From Pseudomonas sp. CBZ-4 (GTDB lineage Bacteria; Pseudomonadota; Gammaproteobacteria; Pseudomonadales; Pseudomonadaceae), in NCBI RefSeq assembly GCF_000346755.1, contig NZ_ANNV01000130.1, positions 1 through 64,000 on the forward strand: a stretch of 64,000 nt of DNA, read 5' to 3'. The position numbers were made by a program, and so were the translations under genes. The notes beneath the pieces were generated by a model. That model had not been told where the DNA came from and did no database searches. It saw only the letters and a program-made list of their open reading frames with translations. Positions 1-11,741 of this stretch are shown here, one piece after another. Every line of letters begins with the position of its first letter. The stretch's first letter is position 1.

Positions 1-37
1 TAGCGGTATGTCAGCTAAGTAAATGTTGGCTGGCCTA

Positions 38-68
38 CCGCTATCGCAGGCAAGCCAGCTCCCACATT
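38..68. repeat. REP element (single)
   Basis: A single fluorescens-type REP arm downstream of acnA reads CGCTATCGCAGGCAAGCC followed by AGCTCCCACA. It is the reverse complement of the GTGGGAGCTGGCTTGCCTGC form found repeatedly in this window. The 85 bases before the acnA stop hold nothing else I can name. Confidence 0.85.
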
Positions 69-85
69 TGGTTTTACAGCGTTGC

Positions 86-2827
<2,742 letters not shown>

Positions 2828-3017
2828 GACGCGACTCCTTATGATCCGCACGGCTACGGACCTGACGGGACGGACAGAGCTATAAAGCTAGCCCTGTTTT
2901 CATTAGCAGGCTAATAACTGGACTCTATGGTGAAGTCCAAGGTTCCGAACTCAGTTATCATGCGCGCGTTTTCATGACAGGCCTTGCGCTACAGCAAGCC
3001 AGTTGCCAGGAGAGTTG

Positions 3018-4094
3018 ATGAACACCCTTTTTATGCACTGCCGCCCGGGTTTTGAAGGCGAAGTCTGTTCCGAGATCGCGGAACACGCCGCGCGCCTGAA
3101 CGTTTCCGGCTACGCCAAGGCCAAGACCGGCAGCGCCTGCGCCGAATTTGTCTGCACCGAAGAAGACGGCGCCCAGCGCCTGATGCACGGCCAGCGTTTT
3201 GCCGAGCTGATCTTCCCGCGGCAGTGGGCGCGCGGGGTGTTCATCGACCTGCCGGAAACCGACCGCATCAGCGTGATCCTCGCCCACCTGCGCGAATTCC
3301 CGGTGTGCGGCAGCCTGTGGCTGGAGATGGTCGATACCAACGATGGCAAAGAGCTGTCGAACTTCTGCAAGAAATTCGAAGTGCACCTGCGCAAGGCGTT
3401 GCTCAACGCCGGCAAGCTGGTGGACGACCCGAGCAAGCCGCGCCTGCTGCTGACCTTCAAGAGCGGCCGCGAAGTGTTCATGGGCCTGGCCGAGTCGAAC
3501 AACTCGGCAATGTGGCCGATGGGCATCCCGCGTCTCAAGTTCCCGCGTGACGCGCCAAGCCGTTCGACCCTCAAGCTGGAAGAGGCCTGGCACCACTTCA
3601 TTCCCCGCGACCAGTGGGACGAGCGCCTGCACGGCGACATGACCGGTGTCGACCTCGGTGCCGCCCCCGGCGGTTGGACCTGGCAACTGGTCAACCGGGG
3701 CATGCTGGTGACGGCCATCGACAACGGCCCCATGGCCGAAAGCCTGATGGACACGGGCCTGGTGCAACACTTGATGGCCGACGGTTTCACCTTCGTGCCC
3801 AAGCAGCCGGTGGACTGGATGGTGTGTGACATCGTCGAGAAACCGGCGCGCAACGCGGCGCTGCTGGAAACCTGGATCGGCGAGGGGCATTGCCGCGAGG
3901 CGGTGGTGAACCTGAAGTTGCCGATGAAGCAGCGTTATGCCGAAGTGAAGCGTTTGCTGGAACGCATTGAAGAGGGCTTCAAGGCACGTGGCATTCGGGT
4001 GGAGATTGGTTGCAAGCAGCTGTATCACGACCGTGAGGAAGTGACCTGCCACCTGCGCCGCCTGGAAACCCCGAAGAAACCCAAGAACCGCTGA
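3018..4094 (+). CDS. rlmM: 23S rRNA (cytidine-2'-O)-methyltransferase RlmM
   Basis: Methylates the ribose 2'-OH of C2498 (E. coli numbering) in 23S rRNA, using S-adenosylmethionine, before ribosome assembly is complete. The 358-residue protein has an N-terminal THUMP-like part (residues ~1-170) and a C-terminal Rossmann methyltransferase part beginning with the SAM-binding LGAAPGGWTWQL motif near residue 215; a MVCDIVEKP segment follows as motif IV. The start at 3018 follows AGGAGAGTTG; an in-frame upstream start 15 bases earlier is less likely. Length matches the family (~355-365). It is followed by a REPIN and then tusA on the same strand. Confidence 0.96.
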   Translation: MNTLFMHCRPGFEGEVCSEIAEHAARLNVSGYAKAKTGSACAEFVCTEEDGAQRLMHGQRFAELIFPRQWARGVFIDLPETDRISVILAHLREFPVCGSLWLEMVDTNDGKELSNFCKKFEVHLRKALLNAGKLVDDPSKPRLLLTFKSGREVFMGLAESNNSAMWPMGIPRLKFPRDAPSRSTLKLEEAWHHFIPRDQWDERLHGDMTGVDLGAAPGGWTWQLVNRGMLVTAIDNGPMAESLMDTGLVQHLMADGFTFVPKQPVDWMVCDIVEKPARNAALLETWIGEGHCREAVVNLKLPMKQRYAEVKRLLERIEEGFKARGIRVEIGCKQLYHDREEVTCHLRRLETPKKPKNR

Positions 4095-4119
4095 ATAGTT
4101 GAAGTGACCACAAACCCCC

Positions 4120-4209
4120 TGTGGGAGCGGGCTTGCCCGCGATAGCGGTATAACAATCGACATCTATATTGAATGTGCCCCCGTCATCGCGGGCAAGCCC
4201 GCTGCCACC
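4120..4209. repeat. REPIN (inverted REP pair)
   Basis: Two REP arms in head-to-head inversion lie between rlmM and tusA. The left arm is TGTGGGAGCGGGCTTGCCC..GCGATAGCGG and the right arm is its reverse complement, decayed at the end (GCTGCCACCC for GCTCCCACA). The intervening ~35 bases are AT-richer. Confidence 0.88.
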
Positions 4210-4238
4210 CAAGAGCGGGCCGTTTTCAGGAGTGAGAT

Positions 4239-4490
4239 ATGAGCCAATCCCAGGATCTGCCGGTCGACGGCATCCTCGACGCCACCGGCCTCAACTGCCC
4301 CGAGCCGGTGATGATGCTGCATCAGCACATCCGCGACCTGCCGCCCGGCGGCTTGCTCAAGGTGATCGCGACCGATCCGTCGACCCGTCGCGATATTCCC
4401 AAGTTCTGCGTGTTCCTTGACCACGAACTGGTGGATCAACAGGAACAGGCCGGTACGTACCTGTACTGGATCCGCAAGAAGTCCGCTTAA
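4239..4490 (+). CDS. tusA: Sulfurtransferase TusA
   Basis: Small (83 aa) persulfide carrier that passes sulfur from IscS towards TusBCD/E and MnmA for 2-thiouridine formation in tRNA, with further roles in sulfur trafficking. The TusA/SirA hallmark CPEPVMMLH starts at Cys20, the persulfide-bearing residue. The fold is the usual two-layer alpha/beta sandwich and the length equals that of E. coli TusA. Start chosen at the ATG after GGAGTGAGAT. The gene converges on the MATE pump gene; the two coding regions overlap by 4 bases at their 3' ends (4487-4490). Confidence 0.95.
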   Translation: MSQSQDLPVDGILDATGLNCPEPVMMLHQHIRDLPPGGLLKVIATDPSTRRDIPKFCVFLDHELVDQQEQAGTYLYWIRKKSA

Positions 4491-5881
4491 CCCAAGGCTT
4501 TTGCTGCGCGAATGCGCCGGCGTGCACTGCGCGCCAGGCGCACCAGCAACATCCCCGCTGCACAACTCAGGCCGACGATCAGGCCCTGCCACAAACCGCT
4601 CGGGCCGCTCGGCGCGCCGAGCCAGTCGGTGAGCCCCAGCGCATAGCCGACCGGCAGCCCCACGCCCCAATAGGCGAATAAGGTCAGCACCATGGTCACC
4701 CGGGTGTCCTGGTAGCCACGCAGGGCGCCGGCCGCCGTGACCTGGATCGAGTCGGAGAACTGGAACAGCGCGGAAAACACGATCAGCGTCGAGGCCAGGT
4801 GAATCACCACCGGGTCAGGGGTGTAGATCGCCGCCAGCTGCTCGCGAAACACCAGCATCAGGCTGCACGACAGGCAGGCGTAGGCCACCGCCGTGCCCAT
4901 GCCGACCCCGGCGGCAAAGCGCGCCTCACGCGGTTCGCCGCGGCCCAGGGCCTGGCCGACGCGCACGGTGACGGCCATGCTCAGGGAGTAGGGGATCATG
5001 AACACCAGCGAGCTGACGTTCAGCGCAATCTGATGGCCCGACACCACCGTGGCGCCGAGGCTGCCGATCAGCAGGGCGATCACCGCGAAGATGCTCGACT
5101 CGGCAAAGATCGCCACGCCAATCGGCAGGCCGATGCCCAGTACGCGCTTGATCACCGCCCATTGCGGCCAGTCGAAGCGCTTGAACAGCTCGCTGCTCTG
5201 GTACGCCGGGCCGAAGCGTGTCCACACGGCCAGGCCGATTACCATCGCCCACATCGATAGGGCCGTGGCCCAGCCGCAGCCGACGCCGCCCATGGCCGGC
5301 ACGCCGAGGTGGCCGTAGATGAAGATGTAGTTCAGCGGAATATTCAGCGCCAGGCCGACCAGCCCCATGACCATGCTCGGCCGCGTGCGGCCCAGGCCGT
5401 CGCTGAAGCAGCGCAGCACGTAGTACAGCGCGATGGCCGGCATGCCGGCGGCGATGCCGTGCAGGTAGCCCATGGACGGCTTGATCAGGTCGGCCTCGAC
5501 CTTCATCCAGTGCAGGATCGGTTCCGCGCACAGCAACAACAGCCCGCCCATGATGCCGACCACACTCGCCAGCCACAGCGACTGGCGCACCAGTGGCCCG
5601 ATCTCAGTGAATTTCCCGGCACCGTAGCGCTCGGCGACTTTTGGCGTGGTGGCCAGCAGCGTGCCGCTCATCAGCAGGTACACCGGGATCCAGATCGAAT
5701 TGCCCAGGCCCACCGCCGCCAGATCCTGGGGGCTGACACGCCCGGCCATCACCGCATCGACAAAGCTCATCGCGGTGGTGGCCAACTGGCCGATCATGAT
5801 CGGCAGGGCGAGCGTCAGCAGGTCGCGCACTTCCCGGCTGATGCGGGCGGGGCGGGTGAGGGCGGCGGTGGCAGTGTTCAC
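4487..5881 (-). CDS. MATE family efflux transporter (NorM/PmpM-like)
   Basis: Predicted inner-membrane cation/drug antiporter of 464 aa with about twelve hydrophobic segments arranged as two MatE halves (roughly residues 20-180 and 245-405). It aligns by eye with NorM/PmpM-type pumps (for example the [19 protein letters not shown] segment of the first half). Substrates of this class are dyes, fluoroquinolones and cationic biocides, exported by H+ or Na+ exchange; the ion is not decidable here. The start is a GTG at 5881 with only a weak GGAC upstream, so translation may be modest. The 3' end overlaps tusA on the other strand by 4 bases. Specific substrate unknown. Confidence 0.92.
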   Translation of the reverse strand: MNTATAALTRPARISREVRDLLTLALPIMIGQLATTAMSFVDAVMAGRVSPQDLAAVGLGNSIWIPVYLLMSGTLLATTPKVAERYGAGKFTEIGPLVRQSLWLASVVGIMGGLLLLCAEPILHWMKVEADLIKPSMGYLHGIAAGMPAIALYYVLRCFSDGLGRTRPSMVMGLVGLALNIPLNYIFIYGHLGVPAMGGVGCGWATALSMWAMVIGLAVWTRFGPAYQSSELFKRFDWPQWAVIKRVLGIGLPIGVAIFAESSIFAVIALLIGSLGATVVSGHQIALNVSSLVFMIPYSLSMAVTVRVGQALGRGEPREARFAAGVGMGTAVAYACLSCSLMLVFREQLAAIYTPDPVVIHLASTLIVFSALFQFSDSIQVTAAGALRGYQDTRVTMVLTLFAYWGVGLPVGYALGLTDWLGAPSGPSGLWQGLIVGLSCAAGMLLVRLARSARRRIRAAKALG

Positions 5882-6002
5882 GTACGGGTGTCCAGGAATA
5901 AAGGGAGGCGCAAGGACGGCGGATTCTACGCCTTGACGTGATGGTCAGGAAAAATCCTGTGTTAGCGATTTGTAAGCACTCTCCCAAACACCACCAATCC
6001 CC

Positions 6003-6030
6003 TGTGGGAGCTGGCAAGCCAGCTCCCACA
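6003..6030. repeat. Collapsed REP hairpin
   Basis: Perfect 12-base inverted repeat (TGTGGGAGCTGG / CCAGCTCCCACA) with a 4-base CAAG loop, between the divergent MATE and pdxB genes. It looks like two REP ends joined with the usual interior lost. It is followed by no T-run, so I do not call it a terminator. Confidence 0.8.
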
Positions 6031-6110
6031 ACAGCCCATTCATCCACTGGATCTGCGCTGGAACACAGATCGCAAGCCTGTACACTGCGGGTCCGCGAAA
6101 GGAGCCTGCC

Positions 6111-7253
6111 ATGTTGATTGTTGCCGACGAAAATATTCCGCTGCTCGACGCCTTCTTTGAAGGGTTTGGCGAGATCCGCCGTGTGCCCGGCCGTGCCATG
6201 GACCGCGCCACGGTCGAGCAGGCCGATGTGCTGCTGGTGCGTTCGGTGACCAACGTCAACCGCGCGCTGCTGGAAGGCACGCCGGTTAAGTTTGTCGGCA
6301 CCTGCACCATCGGCACCGATCACCTCGACCTGGACTACTTCAAGCAGGCCGGCATCCAGTGGTCCAGCGCCCCCGGCTGCAACGCACGGGGCGTGGTGGA
6401 TTACGTGCTGGGCAGCCTGCAGACCCTGGCCGAGATCGAAGGCGCCGACCTCAATCAGCGCACTTACGGCGTTGTCGGTGCCGGCGAAGTGGGCGGGCGG
6501 CTGGTCAAGGTCCTCAAGGGCCTGGGCTGGAACGTGCTGGTCTGCGATCCCCCCCGGCAGAGCGCCGAAGGGGGCGATTACGTCAGCCTGGAGCAGGTCA
6601 TCGAGCAATGTGATGTGATCAGCCTGCACACGCCGCTGACCAAGTCCGGCAAGGGCTCCACCTGGCACCTGTTCGACCGTCAGCGCCTCGACCAGCTCAA
6701 GCCTGGCACCTGGCTGATCAACGCCAGCCGTGGCGCGGTCGTGGACAACGCGGCCCTGCGCGAGGTGTTGCTGGAGCGCGAAGACCTGCAAGCGGTGATC
6801 GATGTGTGGGAAGGCGAGCCAGAAGTGGACGTCGACCTGGCTGACTTGTGCGTGCTGGCCACGCCGCATATCGCCGGTTACAGCCTGGAAGGCCGCCAGC
6901 GTGGTACGGCGCAGATTTACCAGGCGTTCTGTGCACACCTGGGCCAGGAACCGAGCATTCAATTGAGTGACCTGTTGCCGCCGTTGTGGCTGGCCGAGGT
7001 GCATCTGAATGCGGACACTGATCCGGCCTGGGCGCTGGCGACCTTGTGCCGCAGTGTGTACGACCCGCGCCGCGATGATGCGGATTTCCGCCGCAGCCTT
7101 GTAGGCACCGTGCAAGAGCAGCGCAAGGCCTTTGACCTGCTGCGCAAGCATTACCCGGCACGCCGTGAGATCGATGGCTTGAAGGTGCGTATCAATGGGG
7201 AGTCTGCGGCGTTGGCAAGCATCGTGTCGGCATTGGGCGCGACAGTTATCTAA
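6111..7253 (+). CDS. pdxB: Erythronate-4-phosphate dehydrogenase PdxB
   Basis: Oxidises 4-phospho-D-erythronate to 2-oxo-3-hydroxy-4-phosphobutanoate in the DXP-dependent pyridoxal 5'-phosphate pathway. The 380-residue protein has the D-2-hydroxyacid dehydrogenase fold: catalytic domain, NAD-binding [13 protein letters not shown] motif near residue 125, catalytic His in [12 protein letters not shown], and the C-terminal PdxB dimerisation domain (last ~90 residues). Start ATG follows AAAGGAGCCTGCC. It is monocistronic and converges on the small gene at 7305-7484, whose terminator lies just beyond the pdxB stop. Confidence 0.97.
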   Translation: MLIVADENIPLLDAFFEGFGEIRRVPGRAMDRATVEQADVLLVRSVTNVNRALLEGTPVKFVGTCTIGTDHLDLDYFKQAGIQWSSAPGCNARGVVDYVLGSLQTLAEIEGADLNQRTYGVVGAGEVGGRLVKVLKGLGWNVLVCDPPRQSAEGGDYVSLEQVIEQCDVISLHTPLTKSGKGSTWHLFDRQRLDQLKPGTWLINASRGAVVDNAALREVLLEREDLQAVIDVWEGEPEVDVDLADLCVLATPHIAGYSLEGRQRGTAQIYQAFCAHLGQEPSIQLSDLLPPLWLAEVHLNADTDPAWALATLCRSVYDPRRDDADFRRSLVGTVQEQRKAFDLLRKHYPARREIDGLKVRINGESAALASIVSALGATVI

Positions 7254-7259
7254 CCCCAT

Positions 7260-7285
7260 AAAAAACCCGGCCACCTGGGCCGGGT
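7260..7285 (-). terminator. Rho-independent terminator of the small gene at 7305-7484
   Basis: Stem ACCCGGCC-ACCT-GGGCCGGGT (7265-7285) next to a run of A on the + strand, so the U-tract is on minus-strand transcripts. It fits the end of the leftward small gene and could serve pdxB weakly. Confidence 0.8.
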
Positions 7286-7304
7286 CGGAAAGAGCTTGGG
7301 CGCT

Positions 7305-7484
7305 TCAGCCTTGCTTGGCAGGCGTGACCAGTCGCTGTTCCAGCTCGCGGCACGCTTGCTGGATCATGTCTTCGGTAATCGGCACTTCGCGGCCTTGGGC
7401 GTCGATGATCGAGCAACCCAGGTTGGCCTGATGCGCGGTGCGGACGACTTCTACTTTGTCAGTGCTGCTAGTGTGCAAGGTCAT
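7305..7484 (-). CDS. Small conserved Pseudomonas protein (PA1571-like)
   Basis: A 59-residue soluble protein of unknown function. The segment LGCSIIDAQGREVPITEDMI is a strongly patterned core followed by a charged helix (QQACRELEQRL). I recall a small family of this type in pseudomonads annotated as PA1571 family, but no function is known to me. Start at 7484 because GAGGAGACAGGCC sits directly upstream and overlaps the alternative start five codons earlier. It has its own terminator and its own upstream gap, so it looks like a real monocistronic gene. Confidence 0.75.
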   Translation of the reverse strand: MTLHTSSTDKVEVVRTAHQANLGCSIIDAQGREVPITEDMIQQACRELEQRLVTPAKQG

Positions 7485-7739
7485 GGCCTGTCTCCTCATC
7501 AGGTTGTGTACCTACTCTAATTCCCCCGCGTGACCGCGCTGTTACAACTCCTTGCAAGATCACCGGTTCGAACCCTCAGTCCACCAGAAACCGCTACAAA
7601 TTTCCAGCCGGGCATTAGACCGATAGCCTCTAGGGGCCCATATCGGCGGGCATAATTAACCTGACTCATTGTTATTTACCCAAGTTCCCCCAATGTTGCT
7701 GTGTAGATACCTATCCTTCTTGCGCAGGTGATGCCCTCC

Positions 7740-9515
7740 ATGTTCTCGATCCGTCAACGCCGTGCGATCCGCCTGGCCAGCCGCTTTATTGCGCCCTATC
7801 GCTGGCAGGCGCTGGGTGCCTTGCTGGCGCTGATTGTCACGGCGGGCATCACCTTGTCCATGGGGCAGGGCATTCGCCTGCTGGTGGACCAGGGCTTCAT
7901 GACCCAGTCGCCGCACTTGCTCAACCAGTCCATTGGCCTGTTCATGCTGCTGGTGCTGGGCCTGGCCGTGGGCACGTTTGCGCGGTTCTACCTGGTGTCG
8001 TGGATCGGCGAGCGGGTGGTGGCGGACATCCGGCGCCAGGTGTTCAACCACCTGATCTACCTGCATCCCGGCTTCTATGAGAACAATCGCAGCTCGGAAA
8101 TCCAGTCGCGGCTGACCACCGACACCACCTTGCTGCAATCGGTGATCGGCTCTTCGCTGTCGCTGTTCCTGCGCAATGCCTTGATGGTGATCGGCGGCAT
8201 CGTGTTGCTGTTTGTCACCAACCCCAAGCTCACCAGCATCGTCGTGGTGGCGTTGCCGCTGGTGTTGGCGCCGATCCTGATCTTCGGGCGTCGCGTGCGC
8301 AGTTTGTCGCGCCAGAGCCAGGATCGCATCGCGGACGTGGGCAGCTACGTGTCCGAGACCCTCGGCCAGATCAAGACCGTGCAGGCCTACAACCACCAGG
8401 TGCAGGACGAACAGCGCTTCGCCGTGACCGTGGAAGAGGCGTTCACCACGGCGCGCAAGCGTATCCTCCAGCGTGCATGGCTGATTACCCTGGTGATCAT
8501 GCTGGTGCTGGGCGCAGTGGGCGTGATGCTGTGGGTCGGCGGCATGGACGTGATCAACGGGCGGATTTCCGGCGGTGAGCTGGCGGCGTTTGTGTTCTAC
8601 AGCCTGATCGTCGGCAGCGCCGTCGGCACCCTCAGTGAAGTGCTCGGCGAGTTGCAGCGCGCCGCCGGTGCGGCCGAGCGCATCGGTGAACTGCTGCAGT
8701 CGAGCAACGAGATCCAGGCGCCGGCCACCGGTACGGCTCAGTTGCCGGAGCGGGTGAGCGGGCGTATGGAGCTGCAAGACCTGCGCTTTTCCTACCCGTC
8801 GCGGCCCGACAGCTACGCCATCGACGGCTTGAATCTGACGATCAACCCCGGTGAAACCCTGGCGCTGGTCGGCCCGTCCGGCGCGGGCAAGTCGACAATC
8901 TTCGATCTGTTGCTGCGTTTCTATGACCCCCAGCACGGTCGCATCCTGATCGAAGGCCAGCCGCTGACCGAACTGGATCCCATGGACCTGCGCCGTCACT
9001 TCGCCCTGGTGTCCCAAAGCCCGGCGCTGTTTTTCGGCAGCGTCGAAGAGAACATCCGCTACGGCAACCCGTCCGCCACCCAGGAACAGGTCGAAGCCGC
9101 CGCGCGCATTGCTCACGCCCACGATTTCATCCTGCAAATGCCCGACGGCTACCAGACCCACCTGGGCGACGGCGGCATGGGCCTGTCCGGCGGCCAGCGC
9201 CAACGCCTGGCCATCGCCCGCGCCTTGCTGGTGGATGCGCCGATCTTGCTGCTGGACGAAGCCACCAGCGCGCTGGATGCGCAGAGTGAGCACTTGATCC
9301 AGCAAGCGTTGCCGCAGCTGATGCAAGGGCGCACCACGCTGGTGATCGCCCATCGACTGGCGACGGTGAAGAACGCCGACCGGATTGCGGTGATGGACCA
9401 GGGCAAGCTGGTGGCGGTGGGCACGCACCAGCAGTTGATTGCGAGCAATCCGCTGTATGCGCGGTTGGCGGCGTTGCAGTTCAGTGATGGGGATGAAGAA
9501 CAGGTTTCACACTAA
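7740..9515 (+). CDS. ABC exporter, MsbA-like (fused permease-ATPase)
   Basis: Homodimeric type-IV ABC exporter of 591 aa for lipid or amphiphile export across the inner membrane; substrate not decidable. Residues ~20-310 form the six-helix transmembrane domain (TM1 near ALGALLALIVTAGITLSM), and ~340-590 the nucleotide-binding domain with Walker A GPSGAGKST, Q-loop VSQSPALFFG, signature LSGGQRQR, Walker B ILLLDEATSALD and switch His in VIAHRLATV. Three in-frame starts lie close together (GTG 7728, ATG 7731, ATG 7740); the last has AGGTGA at the best spacing. Monocistronic. The true msbA is normally next to lipid A genes, so this is a paralogue. Confidence 0.9.
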   Translation: MFSIRQRRAIRLASRFIAPYRWQALGALLALIVTAGITLSMGQGIRLLVDQGFMTQSPHLLNQSIGLFMLLVLGLAVGTFARFYLVSWIGERVVADIRRQVFNHLIYLHPGFYENNRSSEIQSRLTTDTTLLQSVIGSSLSLFLRNALMVIGGIVLLFVTNPKLTSIVVVALPLVLAPILIFGRRVRSLSRQSQDRIADVGSYVSETLGQIKTVQAYNHQVQDEQRFAVTVEEAFTTARKRILQRAWLITLVIMLVLGAVGVMLWVGGMDVINGRISGGELAAFVFYSLIVGSAVGTLSEVLGELQRAAGAAERIGELLQSSNEIQAPATGTAQLPERVSGRMELQDLRFSYPSRPDSYAIDGLNLTINPGETLALVGPSGAGKSTIFDLLLRFYDPQHGRILIEGQPLTELDPMDLRRHFALVSQSPALFFGSVEENIRYGNPSATQEQVEAAARIAHAHDFILQMPDGYQTHLGDGGMGLSGGQRQRLAIARALLVDAPILLLDEATSALDAQSEHLIQQALPQLMQGRTTLVIAHRLATVKNADRIAVMDQGKLVAVGTHQQLIASNPLYARLAALQFSDGDEEQVSH

Positions 9516-9531
9516 ACCCCAACCCATAAAA

Positions 9532-9562
9532 AATGCCCGCATCTCTCAATGCGGGCATTCCT
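9532..9562. terminator. Bidirectional terminator between the ABC exporter and slt
   Basis: Stem AATGCCCGC..GCGGGCATT with a 10-base loop. The minus-strand side carries a six-base T-run, the plus-strand side only CCTCTT, so it ends slt best and the exporter gene less strongly. Confidence 0.85.
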
Positions 9563-9599
9563 CTTGAAGCTTCAAACTAACCCCTTGAAGCTGCCCCTC

Positions 9600-11528
9600 T
9601 TACTGATCGTCAAAATAACGCTCATGCCAATCCACCAGCGGCTGCGGTGAATTGAGCTTTTGCCCGTAGATCACCGAATAAGACAGCACGTTCTGCACAT
9701 ACTGGCGGGTTTCATCGAACGGGATGCTTTCTACCCACACGTCGAAACTCAGGTGGTCGGCGCCGCGCAGCCATTGGCGCACGCGGCCGGGGCCGGCGTT
9801 GTAGGCGGCGGAGGCGAGCACGCGGTTGCCGTTGAACTGGCTGTGCACCTGGCTCAGGTAGGCGGCGCCGAGCTGGATGTTTTTGTCCGGGTCGAGCACC
9901 TGGGCCGGGGAGGCCAGGGGGATGCTGAACTTGCGTGCGGTCTCTTTGGCCGTGCCGGGCATCAGTTGCATCAGGCCGCTGGCGCCGACGCCGGAGCGCG
10001 CGTCGTCCATGAAGGCGCTTTCCTGGCGGGTGATGGCGAACACCCAGCTCGAATGCAGGCCGCGCACCTTGGCTTCGCGCACCAGGGTGTCGCGGTGGGC
10101 CATCGGGAAGCGGATGTCCAGGTCGTCCCAATACTGCGCCTGGCTGATGGTACGGATCGCCGGGAAGTACCACTTCATGTCATAGGCCAGCTTGGCCTGG
10201 GCGACCATTTCATCGCGGTTGAAGTGGCGGCTGACGTGGTACCACTCGCGGCGGCCATCGACGATCTGGCCACGGGCGTAGAACTCCAGGGCACGGCGTA
10301 CGCCTGGGGTGTTGCGCACCTTGTTGACCAGCGCCTGGCTCATCACCAGCGGTCGGTTGGTCAGCTGGTACGGGGATTTGGAGCGGTCGGCGGCGAGGAA
10401 GCCGTAGAAATCACGTTCCTTGGCCACGTTTTTATACAGCACCAGCGCTTGCGGGTTTTTCGGCTCGGCCAGTTCCAGGCTGCGGGCCTGCCAGTAGCGC
10501 CAGCGGTTGGTGGTCGCCAGGTCTTGTGGGAGTTTGCGGGTGAGCTGGTAGGCATCTTCCCAGCGCGCCAGGCGCAGCAGCAGGCGCAGGCGCCATTCGG
10601 ATACGGTGTTGTCGCGCAGTTCCGGGTCGTACTGGGTCATCACGTCGAGGGCGCGCGGGTCGTAGCGACGGGCCAGGGTCAGACCGATTTCGCGGGCGAT
10701 CGACACTTTTTCGTCACGGGAGAAGTGCATGCTGCTGGCGTACCCGTCGAGCAGGGCCATGGCCTTGTCCGGGTCCTGGCGCGCCAGGCGGCGCAGGCCC
10801 AGGCCTACGGCGTCGGACATGGCCTCGTTGACCGGCCGGAAGCGCGATGGGTCGCCGAGCATGTCGGGCTTTTGCGCCACGTCCACCATCAGGCGGCCTT
10901 GGGCGCCCAAGGTCGGCAGGGTTTTCACCAGGCTGTTGGCCAGCGCGTAGTTGCGCGCTTCGGCGGCGAGCTTGGCGCGGTCCCAGATTTTCTGTTCGGT
11001 GAGTTGGCCGTCGGCGGCCCACTGGGCAAAGGTGGCATCACAGGCAGCAGGCTGGGACTTGCCGGTCAGCCAGAGCTTTTCGGTGGTCTTGTAGCCTTCG
11101 GCTTTCAGATTGTGGGTGAGCTGGAACTGGCCGTGCAGGCAGTCGAGCTCGACGAAATTGAGCTTGGGGTCGTAGTACTTTTCAAAGGTCTGCCAGTCGC
11201 CACGGTCGGCCAGCCAGCGCAACCAACGCAACTTCATCCAGTTGGCCTGGGGCAGGTCGCCGTTTTTGCCGAGGAACTGTTCGATTTCCTCGTTGCTCGC
11301 GGTTTTCAGGCGCGCGGTCAACTCGTCGTAGGCCAGGTACGGCGTCAGCGGGTAGTCGGCCAGCGCCTGGCTGTATTGCATGTACGGGCCGGAATCACCC
11401 TTGGCCAGGGCGCGTTTGGCTTCATCGTAATACTGGCGTTGGGTGGTGAGGTCCACGGCCTGGGCAGATTGGGCGGCAGTGGCGGAAAGAAGCAGACAAG
11501 ATAAAAAGTTGAAAAGGCGACTGCGCAT
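9600..11528 (-). CDS. slt: Soluble lytic murein transglycosylase (Slt70 type)
   Basis: Periplasmic enzyme that cleaves the MurNAc-GlcNAc bond of peptidoglycan, forming 1,6-anhydro ends. The 642-residue precursor has a signal peptide (MRSRLFNFLSC..., cleavage after SAQA near residue 22), a long superhelical TPR-like U/L domain to ~residue 470, and a C-terminal goose-type SLT domain with catalytic Glu503 in the TRQESAF motif and the GLMQLMPGTA, AAYNAGPGR and YVQNVL motifs. Start at 11528 gives an intact signal peptide; upstream in-frame codons would spoil it. Products feed NagZ/AmpG recycling; nagZ lies at 25 kb. Confidence 0.95.
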   Translation of the reverse strand: MRSRLFNFLSCLLLSATAAQSAQAVDLTTQRQYYDEAKRALAKGDSGPYMQYSQALADYPLTPYLAYDELTARLKTASNEEIEQFLGKNGDLPQANWMKLRWLRWLADRGDWQTFEKYYDPKLNFVELDCLHGQFQLTHNLKAEGYKTTEKLWLTGKSQPAACDATFAQWAADGQLTEQKIWDRAKLAAEARNYALANSLVKTLPTLGAQGRLMVDVAQKPDMLGDPSRFRPVNEAMSDAVGLGLRRLARQDPDKAMALLDGYASSMHFSRDEKVSIAREIGLTLARRYDPRALDVMTQYDPELRDNTVSEWRLRLLLRLARWEDAYQLTRKLPQDLATTNRWRYWQARSLELAEPKNPQALVLYKNVAKERDFYGFLAADRSKSPYQLTNRPLVMSQALVNKVRNTPGVRRALEFYARGQIVDGRREWYHVSRHFNRDEMVAQAKLAYDMKWYFPAIRTISQAQYWDDLDIRFPMAHRDTLVREAKVRGLHSSWVFAITRQESAFMDDARSGVGASGLMQLMPGTAKETARKFSIPLASPAQVLDPDKNIQLGAAYLSQVHSQFNGNRVLASAAYNAGPGRVRQWLRGADHLSFDVWVESIPFDETRQYVQNVLSYSVIYGQKLNSPQPLVDWHERYFDDQ

Positions 11529-11741
11529 GAGACGTCCGTGCAGAGAAATCACGAATAGCGCCGGCGCGGCCGACACTGATTGCCCCTAGCTTAGCCTTTT
11601 GCTCGACGCAGGCGAAAGCTTTGCCGGCCGGTTCGTTCAGGTTGGTCAGAAATGTCTTACATAACCTGTCTATAAAGAAAATGCCGGCCGCATCCCACCC
11701 CTAACTCAGGTAGAATGCGCGCCCAGTTTTTGGAGAAGCGT

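Noticed and set aside
9660..11504. A 614-codon open frame antisense to slt
   Set aside because: Same shadow effect; slt has a signal peptide and catalytic motif.
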